Assembly: GCF_026151205.1 (NCBI RefSeq)
Contig: NC_087077.1
Span: 17,778,475-17,842,474, forward strand
Reading direction: 5' to 3'
DNA from: Bolinopsis microptera
Lineage: Eukaryota > Ctenophora > Tentaculata > Lobata > Bolinopsidae
DNA: 64,000 nucleotides
A program made the position numbers and the translations under genes. How positions within the stretch are numbered: the stretch's first letter is position 1; each line of letters begins with the position of its first letter. Positions 11,501 through 23,500 of this stretch are shown piece by piece. The notes under the pieces were generated by a model, which was not told where the DNA came from, made no database searches, and saw nothing but the letters and a program-made list of their open reading frames with translations.

Positions 11501-14500
11501 GCCTCCCCTTTGCAACACGAGCTCGGAATCGGGAGCTCTCGATACGAGAGGTACGTATCGAGAATGACTCGGGCCGAAAATTTTCTAAGTCAAAATTTTT
11601 CAAAGTTTTTCTAAAAACCACTTTTCTCCACGTTTCATGCTACCCTCTTCATTATAAGCCGAAAATATTTTTTTGGTTTTTCGGTTTATCGAAGTCTGCA
11701 CCTACCCCTCGATACACAAATTTGGACTCGAGGCTTCCCCCTGGTAATGCGATCTCGGAAGGCAGGGCTCCCCTTTGCAGTGCGAGCTTGTTTCGACTGT
11801 CGAGGATGTAGGTCTCACTTCTCAGTGCCTATTACTCTCCCCTATTACTCACTCCTGCTGTAGCCTGTAGAAATAACTTTACACTAGGCTTGAGTAATTA
11901 TGAGTTTGCCTGAAGTGTGCCTCTACTAACCTAGTATAAGCATCTAGTAGCCTACTATGAGCTTTCATAAGCTTGTTACGCCCCTAGTAAGCGTAAATAA
12001 ACATGTAAGGATGTCCAATTTAGGTGTTAAATGGTGTTAAAGATGAAATTTCGAAGACAAAATTCATGGCATAAAATGGAGAAAATGGAGAATTACTCAT
12101 GGGTTTTTCCATTTTCTCCATAGAAAAAGTCTCCATTTTATGCCATTTTATGCCATTTTATGCCATTGGCCCCCCCCCCCTCTCGACTGCCTAGGCGTCA
12201 AACCTTGGCAGTCGGTAGTTTTCCTCTGGCCCGGGGTTATTATTATTATTATTATATACAGCAGTTGTTTTTTATCAAACTTATGTTTGAAGAAACACCA
12301 ATCTAACATTGTGATATCCACAGTACACGAATATGTACAAGATGAAGATGCAGACACGGCCAATCAATCTAATCAGTCAGCTAAGTACGCAACTTATTTA
12401 CATTTCAGGAATCAAATTTCATTTAGTTCAGGATTCAGATTTCAATTTATAAAATCTTATTAATTATTTGTTGTATCAAATATCTACTATCTAGTACTGT
12501 TGGGTCTTTTGAAACGCTGAGATACCAATTACGAATCCAGTCGCATTAAATAACAAATCAGTCAAATGTACGTGAGTCACATGATAAAACATTTTATTCC
12601 AGCCACTTTTCGCCATGTTTTTTAATTTTATACTTTTCAAACTTTACAGAGTACAGAAATTATAACATATTATCTCTTCTATAATTCAGAAAATTCTTTC
12701 TGTTGTATGTGCGACCGCCCACGTGCAAATCAGACGAGAAATAGGAAGTTGCGTAGTTACCATGGTAACGAGGATTGTTACACGCACGTGCACGTGCAAT
12801 GATTGTTTTAACGTCATTTCGATCGGTTTTGTTGATATTACGCTGTGTTTAGTACGAGCAACATTTTAATCGGCTGTATCTTCAGTTGTGTACTTGTGTA
12901 GGATATTATTGACACGATTTAAACTTACTAACAAAAATACTATTAGAGTATTAGTTTCCTCCCTTACCACGGGTTTTCTAGTCTCTACTATAATTCAAAG
13001 AATTATTTATGTAGAATGTATATGTATGTACGACCGCCCACGTGCAAAACAAACGAAAAATATGAACTTGCGTAGTAACCATGGTAACGAGGGTTGTTAC
13101 ACGCACGTGCACGTGCAAAGATTGTTAAAACGGCATTTTTTATCGGTTTTGTTGATATTACGTTGTGTTTAGTGCGAGCAACATTTTAATCGGCTGTATC
13201 TTCGGTTTGTTTAGGATATTTTTTGACGCGATTTAAACTTATTAACAAAAAATACTATTAGCTTCCAACCTGTGACCACGGGTTTTCTAGTCTCTATTAT
13301 AATTCAAAGAATTATTTTTGTTGTATGTATGTACGACCGCCCACGTGCAAATCAGACGAGAAATAGGAATTTAGGTAACAACTAAAAGGTTCCATAGCAA
13401 CGGTGTTTTAATGCACACATGCACGTGCAAAGATTGTTTTAACATCATTTTGATCGGTTTTGTGGTAATTACGTTGTGTTTAAAGTGTTTTCTATTTAAA
13501 TCGGCTGTATCTTCGGTTGAGATGGATATTTTTTGATGCGATTAAAACTTTCTTTCAAAGAATACTACTAGCTTCGTCCCTGTTACCACGGGCTTTCTAG
13601 TCTCTACTATAATTCAAAGAATTATTTTTGTTGTCTGTCTGTACGACCGCCCACGTGCAAATTAGATGAAAAATAGGAATTTAGGTAACAACCAAAAGGT
13701 TCTATAGCAACGGTGTTTTAATGCACACATGCTGGTGCAAAGATTGTTTTAACGTCATTTTGATCGGTTTTGTGATAATTACGTTGTGTTTAAAGTGTTT
13801 TATATTTAAATCGGCTGTATCTTTGGTTGGGATGGATATTTTTTGATGCGATTAAAACGTTCTTTCAAAGAATACTACTAGCTTCGTCCCTGTTACCACG
13901 GGCTTTCTAGTTATCATATAATTCAGAGAATTATTTTTGTTTGTACGACCGCCCACGTGCAAATAGATGAGAAATATGTAGTTGCAAAGTAACCATGGTT
14001 ACGAGGGTTGTTACACGCACACGCACGTGCAAGGATTTGAGAGGGGCATTTTTATCGGTTTTGTTGATATTACGTTGTGTTTAGTGCGAGCAACATTTTA
14101 ATCGGCTGTATCTTCGGTTTGTTTAGGATATTTTTTGACGCGATTTAAACTTATTAACAAAAAATACTATTAGCTTCCAACCTGTGACCACGGGTTTTCT
14201 AGTCTCTATTATAATTCAAAGAATTATTTTTGTTGTATGTATGTACGACCGCCCACGTGCAAATCAGACGAGAAATAGGAATTTAGGTAACAACTAAAAG
14301 GTTCCATAGCAACGGTGTTTTAATGCACACATGCACGTGCAAAGATTGTTTTAACATCATTTTGATCGGTTTTGTGGTAATTACGTTGTGTTTAAAGTGT
14401 TTTCTATTTAAATCGGCTGTATCTTCGGTTGAGATGGATATTTTTTGATGCGATTAAAACTTTCTTTCAAAGAATACTACTAGCTTCGTCCCTGTTACCA

Positions 14501-17500
14501 CGGGCTTTCTAGTCTCTACTATAATTCAAAGAATTATTTTTGTTGTCTGTCTGTACGACCGCCCACGTGCAAATTAGATGAAAAATAGGAATTTAGGTAA
14601 CAACCAAAAGGTTCTATAGCAACGGTGTTTTAATGCACACATGCTGGTGCAAAGATTGTTTTAACGTCATTTTGATCGGTTTTGTGATAATTACGTTGTG
14701 TTTAAAGTGTTTTATATTTAAATCGGCTGTATCTTTGGTTGGGATGGATATTTTTTGATGCGATTAAAACGTTCTTTCAAAGAATACTACTAGCTTCGTC
14801 CCTGTTACCACGGGCTTTCTAGTTATCATATAATTCAGAGAATTATTTTTGTTTGTACGACCGCCCACGTGCAAATAGATGAGAAATATGTAGTTGCAAA
14901 GTAACCATGGTTACGAGGGTTGTTACACGCACACGCACGTGCAAGGATTTGAGAGGGGCATTTTAATCGGTTTTTTGGTTATTACGTGGTGTTCAGTGCG
15001 AGCTATATTTAATTGGCTGTATCTTCGGTTGTGGTGGATATTTGTTGATGCTATAAAAACTGACTGCCAAAGAAATAGAAAACTACTAGATTCATCTCTG
15101 TTACCACGGGCTTTCTAGTAACATATAAAATAAACTCGAATAAATTATTGCCCCAGTCTGTAAAATCTGACGGGAAACCAAACCACAATTACCTGGCCCC
15201 GATATGATAACAAAAATGTGAAACAAAAGTGTGAAAAAATAAATGTGTGGCGAAGAATGTGAAACGGTTTTGTCTTAAATAATGCCTTATAAATTATTTT
15301 ATATTCATGTTTCAATCCTAAAATATGTTAATTGATCAGTAGAATCTATATAGTTTATGTTTTGTTTATTGTAAGATTGTATATCATCACCATTAGTCTG
15401 CTCACTCCTAAACTCACTTCATTTTCATGTCACATGACCATTTCCTCACAAGTTTTAGATTCACGAGACACGATATAGTTTTGGAGATTAGTTCTGTGGA
15501 TTACCATTTTAATACGTTTTTATATTTCATCTTCTTCCGCAAAACCCCAAATTTAACGTCTTTCATTTTGTAAAACCTACCACTAAGTCGAGCAACTAGG
15601 TACACTTAGTGTGTTACAGCTGCATCGTGTACATTCCAATGTACAGTTCTTGTATACAGGCTACACAACGATCACACTAAAAGACGAGCACTTCTTCAAC
15701 AGCTGATAACAGAGCTGCTAATTGCTACCAAATGTAACACGACTACACACAAAATTTAACATTCTATACTTTTATCAGGACCACTATCGCAATGGGACGG
15801 GCAGAAAACGAAAGAGTCGAGGAAAGAGAGACGGCCCCGGACAGTTTTCACTGGCTCACAGCTCCTTGCACTGGAGAGTGTGTATCAGAGTCAGAGGCTG
15901 CTGTGTAGGTGCGAGCGGGCGCGGCTTGCGGGCGCACTGGCGCTCACTCCAGCACAAGTCAAGGTAATGTTGTGTTGTTGCTGCAGTTAGTAAAATCCAT
16001 GAGCTGTTAGAGAACTTAGATAAGTGATTATATTTTTAATTGGCAATGCTGAAAATGAAGCACACAAGAGCAAAGATGTGAAAAGAATCATAGAGCGACA
16101 CTAGATCAAATAGCTAACAATACAGTATGTTATAAACTGCTTTAGAAATTCAGCAGTGATTATTCAACATAAACACATGTTTTATAATTCAGGTCTGGTT
16201 TCAAAATCGCAGGACAAAATCTCGCCGAGACATTTCGTCGCAAACCTCTGTCAAAGGAAATGGATGAGAAGATCGGAGGAGGAACTCAAAAGGAGACAGG
16301 AACCAAAATTCGTGAATACCAAAACAGCCACAAATTTGAAAATACTCGCCAGCACCACCGAGTGAAAAACAGATGGTGATCGAAACAAAATTGATGATTT
16401 TGAATGAAGAAATAATGAATTTTGACCAAAAAAACAAGTCTGATATTGTTAACTGTATTTGCAATTTGCTGTTAAAGAAATTTTTAAAGATATGATAATT
16501 AAGTCATTCTGATTAATGAGTAACCATTAACCTGTTTGCCAGTAACCAATTACCTGTTTGCCCTGGTAACTAATTACCTGTTTGCCAGTGACTAATTACC
16601 TGTTTGCCAGTAACTAATTACCTGTTTGCCAGTGACTAATTACCTGTTTGCCAGTGACCAATTACCTGTTTGCCAGTAACTAATTACCTGTTTGCCAGTG
16701 ACTAATTACCTGTTTGCCCTGGTAACCAATTACCTGTTTGCCCTGGTAACTAATTACCTGTTTGCCAGTAACCAATTACCTGTTTGCCAGTAACTAATTA
16801 CATGTTTGCCAGTAACTAATTACCTGTTTGCCAGTGACTAATTACCTGTTTGCCACTGACTAATTACCTGTTTGCCAGTGACCAATTACCTGTTTGCCCT
16901 GGTAACTAATTACCTGTTTGCCAGTGACTAATTACCTGTTTGCCAGTAACTAATTACCTGTTTGCCAGTGACTAATTACCTGTTTGCCAGTGACCAATTA
17001 CCTGTTTGCCAGTAACTAATTACCTGTTTGCCAGTGACTAATTACCTGTTTGCCCTGGTAACCAATTACCTGTTTGCCCTGGTAACTAATTACCTGTTTG
17101 CCAGTAACCAATTACCTGTTTGCCAGTAACTAATTACATGTTTGCCAGTAACTAATTACCTGTTTGCCAGTGACTAATTACCTGTTTGCCAGTGACTAAT
17201 TACCTGTTTGCCAGTGACTAATTACCTGTTTGCCAGTGACCAATTACCTGTTTGCCCTGGTAACTAATTACCTGTTTGCCAGTAACCAATTACCTGTTTG
17301 CCAGTGACTAATTACCTGTTTGCCAGTGACTAATTACCTGTTTGCCAGTAACTAATTACCTGTTTGCCAGTGACTAATTACCTGTTTGCCAGTAACTAAT
17401 TACCTGTTTGCCAGTAACCAATTACCTGTTTGCCCTGGTAACTAATTACCTGTTTGCCCTGGTAACTAATTACCTGTTTGCCCTGGTAACTAATTACCTG

Positions 17501-20500
17501 TTTGCCCTGGTAACTAATTACCTGTTTGCCAGTAACTAATTACCTGTTTGCCAGTAACCAATTACCTGTTTGCCCTGGTAACTAATTACCTGTTTGCCAG
17601 TGACTAATTACCTGTTTGCCAGTAACTAATTACCTGTTTGCCAGTAACCAATTACCTGTTTGCCCTGGTAACTAATTACCTGTTTGCCCTGGTAACTAAT
17701 TATCTGTTTGCCCTGGTAACTAATTACCTGTTTGCCCTGGTAACTAATTACCTGTTTGCCAGTAACTAATTACCTGTTTGCCAGTAACCAATTACCTGTT
17801 TGCCCTGGTAACTAATTACCTGTTTGCCAGTGACTAATTACCTGTTTGCCAGTAACCAATTACCTGTTTGCCCTGGTAACTAATTACCTGTTTGCCAGTG
17901 ACTAATTACCTGTTTGCCAGTAACTAATTACCTGTTTGCCAGTGACTAATTACCTGTTTGCCAGTGACCAATTACCTGTTTGCCAGTAACTAATTACCTG
18001 TTTGCCAGTGACTAATTACCTGTTTGCCCTGGTAACCAATTACCTGTTTGCCCTGGTAACTAATTACCTGTTTGCCAGTAACCAATTACCTGTTTGCCAG
18101 TAACTAATTACATGTTTGCCAGTAACTAATTACCTGTTTGCCAGTGACTAATTACCTGTTTGCCAGTGACTAATTACCTGTTTGCCAGTGACCAATTACC
18201 TGTTTGCCCTGGTAACTAATTACCTGTTTGCCAGTGACTAATTACCTGTTTGCCAGTAACTAATTACCTGTTTGCCAGTGACTAATTACCTGTTTGCCAG
18301 TGACCAATTACCTGTTTGCCAGTAACTAATTACCTGTTTGCCAGTGACTAATTACCTGTTTGCCCTGGTAACCAATTACCTGTTTGCCCTGGTAACTAAT
18401 TACCTGTTTGCCAGTAACCAATTACCTGTTTGCCAGTAACTAATTACATGTTTGCCAGTAACTAATTACCTGTTTGCCAGTGACTAATTACCTGTTTGCC
18501 AGTGACTAATTACCTGTTTGCCAGTGACTAATTACCTGTTTGCCAGTGACCAATTACCTGTTTGCCCTGGTAACTAATTACCTGTTTGCCAGTAACCAAT
18601 TACCTGTTTGCCAGTGACTAATTACCTGTTTGCCAGTGACTAATTACCTGTTTGCCAGTAACTAATTACCTGTTTGCCAGTGACTAATTACCTGTTTGCC
18701 AGTAACTAATTACCTGTTTGCCAGTAACCAATTACCTGTTTGCCCTGGTAACTAATTACCTGTTTGCCCTGGTAACTAATTACCTGTTTGCCCTGGTAAC
18801 TAATTACCTGTTTGCCCTGGTAACTAATTACCTGTTTGCCAGTAACTAATTACCTGTTTGCCAGTAACCAATTACCTGTTTGCCCTGGTAACTAATTACC
18901 TGTTTGCCAGTGACTAATTACCTGTTTGCCAGTAACTAATTACCTGTTTGCCCTGGTAACCAATTACCTGTTTGCCAGTAACTAATTACCTGTTTGCCAG
19001 TAACTAATTACCTGTTTGCCAGTAGTGATCTACAGGGTTGAGTTTCAGAGTGTCTCTAACCCAGAGTAACGTTCCAATATCACACCTCTCCCCCGCCAGA
19101 AACATTGTACCAAAACTGAAAAATGTGTCGAACGTTGGAAAAATAGAATAATAATAATTGTAGTAATGCGGAAGACAGTTCGTTAATTGTGAGAAACTCT
19201 CTGCGAGAAAGAATTTGTAAGTGCACAAACTACAATTCCCATGAAAATTGAAGAGACGATAAAACAACCGAATTTAAAATCCTGAAAAACATTCTTAATG
19301 ACATTTAAAATCTGCTCACTTAGGTCTAGGGTAGGCATCTCCAGCTGTTCCCTCTGGTTCCTCTCTACACAGTATCCTCATGATTGATGGAGACGCAAAC
19401 GCACTTCGCACGTCATGCTCTGATAGTATCCTGTGTATGGTGGAAGCGTCTGGCGTTCCCACTGTAGCAAGATAACGTGTGTCAATGCTACATTGTATGA
19501 TCATTGATAACGCTTTATAATCGTTTATAAATAAGTGAATCATTGGACGTTGATACTAATCCAAGACTTAATCGACAGTCGATTGCGACGCTTTCTTGAT
19601 GCTCATGAGAGTGATAAAGTTTGCTTTTATTGTATAATAATCTAAGTTAACTACTACTACACGTGTACATCTATAATCATGATAATCCCTAGTCTCACCT
19701 GGTTTTCCCTCGAATATAATAGAAGGGTTGCGGGAGAGCAGAGGAGCGTAAACGCAGTAAGAGTGGCCTACCACCCACCCATAGTCAGTAGCAGAGAACC
19801 ACACCTGTATAATTTATATATCAACTTCTGAATGTCTTATTAGTCTATAATAAACCAGGGTGTTCAAAAAATTAAAGAGAAACACTTTTTTGATATGACA
19901 ACTTTTGAAATTTATTATTTCTTGCATTGTTGTACCTCATCAGGGTTCAAATCGAATTCGTTCTTCATTGTGTAGAGTAGAACAGTTGCGTAGTCCGCCG
20001 CGTTTCTCTGCACTGCCTGGTAGTTGGTTATTGTAAAAGCATCAGTCTCCATTATTATAGATTGAGCGCTAGATAAACTCTTTATATGGTCCTCAGTTTG
20101 TTGGCTTGTAAACAGGGATTTACCACGATCAAACTGTAAAACCAAACAAACGAACCAACATCCAAATAAAACATTTTCTAAACAAAGAACAAACAGTCGG
20201 GGACACCAACTCACCTTGGGAGTGCCCGTAGTGCCGGAGGTGTAGAGCAGATAAAGGGGGTGATCAGCAGGAAGTGAGACACAGTCATGACCTGTACTGA
20301 CACTATCCAGTAACTCATCAAAATCTAGCACTGTTTTACCGTTCACAACTGCACTGGTCTGGAGATAAAATGTTATGTCACATTTTGTTTATCATGTGAC
20401 AATTTATATACTCAGATTATAATTTAATTCCACAAATAAATGTAGTTTTTATCAACAAATTCTATATCAAATCAGGCCATAGATCTCTGAGTATTATTAT

Positions 20501-23500
20501 TAATCAACTATATACAGCAAACACAAGAAAATAGGAAATAAATCATAAAATCGAGTGGCCGAGTAGTCTCGACTCACCCATAGCTTCTCCATAAACGTCT
20601 ATCATGAGCTTTGTACACACTTATATATTAGTTTTATTAAACTTAAAATATTTATCATCTCACCTCAATCGACCTGTTCTTGTAAATGGTGTACTGAGGT
20701 TTGAAAGTTGACATCTCCATTGCTTTATCGATGATTGGTTGGAACTGCACAGTTTTGCCGGGCATCACCCCATTACTTCCTGCTATTATTACGCGGGGTT
20801 TGGAGGCATCAATACGGACGGAGAGCTCTTTTGAGGCAAACCCGCCAAACACAACGTTATGTATCGCGCCGATACGTGCACACGCCAACATTGCTACCGC
20901 GCCCTGAGATAACATGCGTAGCTTAATTGTCTAGATAAAATGTAATCGAAGATTAACTATTATGTCTATTATATGCTATTTGATATTCAACACAGAACTG
21001 AACATCCGGCAACGAAAATGCCAAATGGGACACAAAAACAATAAGGAGTCATAATAAGGAGTCACAATAAGGAGTCACAATAAGGAGTCACAATAAGGAG
21101 TCACAATAAGGAGTCATAATAAGGAGTCATAATAAGGAGTCACAATAAGGAGTCACAATAAAGAGTCACAATAAGGAGGCACACCAGTGATAAACATGTT
21201 ATCTCACCTCCAGAATCATGGGCATGTAGATAAGAACTCTGTCACCAGGCTCCACACCCATCTTAACCAAGCACCGAGCTAACTTGCTCACCTGGAATTA
21301 CAGTTTCAATATCTGCCTAGTGCCTACCTATGTTCATGATTCTTATCTAACCCCATAAGTCATAACCCATTGCACGTTACATGGATTAATAATTCAATTT
21401 ATTTCAAGTTTTAACTCTGACCTTATCTTGAAGTTCGTTATAAGACATGTGGCGAATAGGTGAGTTAGTAACGGGTGAGTCCCAGATAAGAGCACTCTTC
21501 TCACCATTACCAGAGTCCACGTGCCGGTCAACACAGTTGTAGCACATGTTCATCCACCCTCCGCTAAACCTGATATTATTACAAACATGTAATGGAGCTA
21601 TTACCTGGTATTACTATCTTATATTATTAAAATGGTACGTAAACAGACAAACAGACTCATGGTAGCCGTGAGGTTGGGTCCAATGAACTGATCATGTTAT
21701 TTTCTGAGTTAATACTAGTCTAAGCTTCACACTTCCCAGAGAAATGTAATGAAATGGGATAGAAATATTTAAAACAAGTCGAACCATTTAGTAAAAGGAG
21801 GATTGGAAGTGTCCACGACTTTGTCCCACTTTTTGTCCCACACTAAATTCTCAGCATGTTTGCCCCAGAATCCAGTCGGGTTTGAGAGTGCTTCCTTTTG
21901 GTACTGGTCGTAAAGTGAACTCAAGCACCGCTGAGGACTTGAGTTAAAAGAAGGCTTTATTAATTTAATGTGATTTAGTCTGCTAGGAGACCATTTAGAT
22001 ATGTCATTTTGGTCTAAGATGGAACATTATGTAATCACATGATATGTATTGTGTTCCATGCAGACAGTTTCATATTCTCGGGATGGTTTTATGTATTCAA
22101 TTCACTTTCATATGATATTTATGATATTAATGCTTTTCATGCAAACAAGTGAAAACGAATCTTTTATGTCATGTATCCTGGGTTTGGACAGGATATGCCT
22201 GTTGATATTGAATTAGTATTTAGCAAAAATTCATGCAGTTTTAGTGTGGTCTGGAAGAATTCCCATACAACTCTCGACCAAATGAGAGCAAATATGTGCT
22301 AACCTTTCCTAGCAAGCCCGATCTTTTTCCCAAAATGTTAGATACTTGCATTTCTTATTGCACCACTCGTTTCTCACTTACTTCAACTCGTATAATCTAT
22401 TTTCTTTATCATTATAGATGGAACTTTTATTAGTTATATAGTAACTGTTTGAAAACTAAGCAAGCTAAAATGTTTTTATTTTTTGTTTCACTGATAAGGT
22501 CACTTCAAGAGATAATTGAAAATGCTGTCTAATGAAAATCCAAAAACACGGTTGTATTGATGAAAGAATTAATACATTTAAATTCAAATTTTATGCGCCA
22601 AAACCAACACAAGATGTCGATATTAATAATAATCAGAATGTTTCATTTCAAATGTCCCTTAAAACATCAAAAACACGTACTTAGATTTTAGCAAGAAGTA
22701 ACCAATTAATCAATAGTAAACAAAAAGTACAGAAAATAGTAAATTTTCAAATATGTGGACACAAATTATGACGTAATATTGAATTAAAATATTGCTGAAT
22801 TTGTTGAATAGGCCCATTCCTTATTATATTTAAATTCTAAGTGGTAGAAAAGTATGTTGGGGTCCTCTCGCACTGCAGAAAGTTTAGGGATCGGTCACAT
22901 ATTACATAAGAAAGCCAAGGGTGAGGGGGTTTGAAAAGCTTACGCTAATGTAATTTCTAAACAGTAGCCATGGGGGGAGGCTACAATGGTCCAAATCTGG
23001 CTAACTTAATATGTGAACGACCTTTTAGCAAACAAATTAAAAAATTTGAGTCGCACAAAAACTGGTTAAAATATAATTTTATGGAAACAGTGTTAAACAC
23101 CCAAAAATCAAACATAATTTACAATTTTATAATTATTCCTTAGTTTTTAAATTTTTATTGTTGATTTATACACGAAAGTCGCAATGAGAGTCTCCTTATA
23201 AATTTGAAACCAAAATGTAAATACATATTGAGTTGATAGATAAACTTGGAAAGTAAAGGAACTCATATGAAGTTGATATATTATACAAGTAGTGCATAGC
23301 AAGTAGTGTATAGCAAGTAGTGTGTTGTTGTTGTGTGTAATAGTGACATTTGCACGCTATTGTTATGATAAGGAAGTAGGTCTGATTGAGAATTAGTTTA
23401 GACCTTCTGTTGAATCACATGATTTTCTTAAACCTATTTAATACGCTTGCTTTGCACATCAGTAATTATTTGTTAACACAAATTAGTTAGTTAAATGTTT

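Noticed and set aside
10562-11811. Overlapping open frames of 60-139 codons on both strands
   Set aside because: They are the same sequence repeated in the tandem and inverted units of the 10347-12180 transposon; no motif.
12888-15118. Short frames in the 300-bp satellite
   Set aside because: Repeat-derived, not conserved between units.
16520-19022. CRISPR array
   Set aside because: Units are contiguous 22/24-bp repeats with no unique spacers, in an animal intron.
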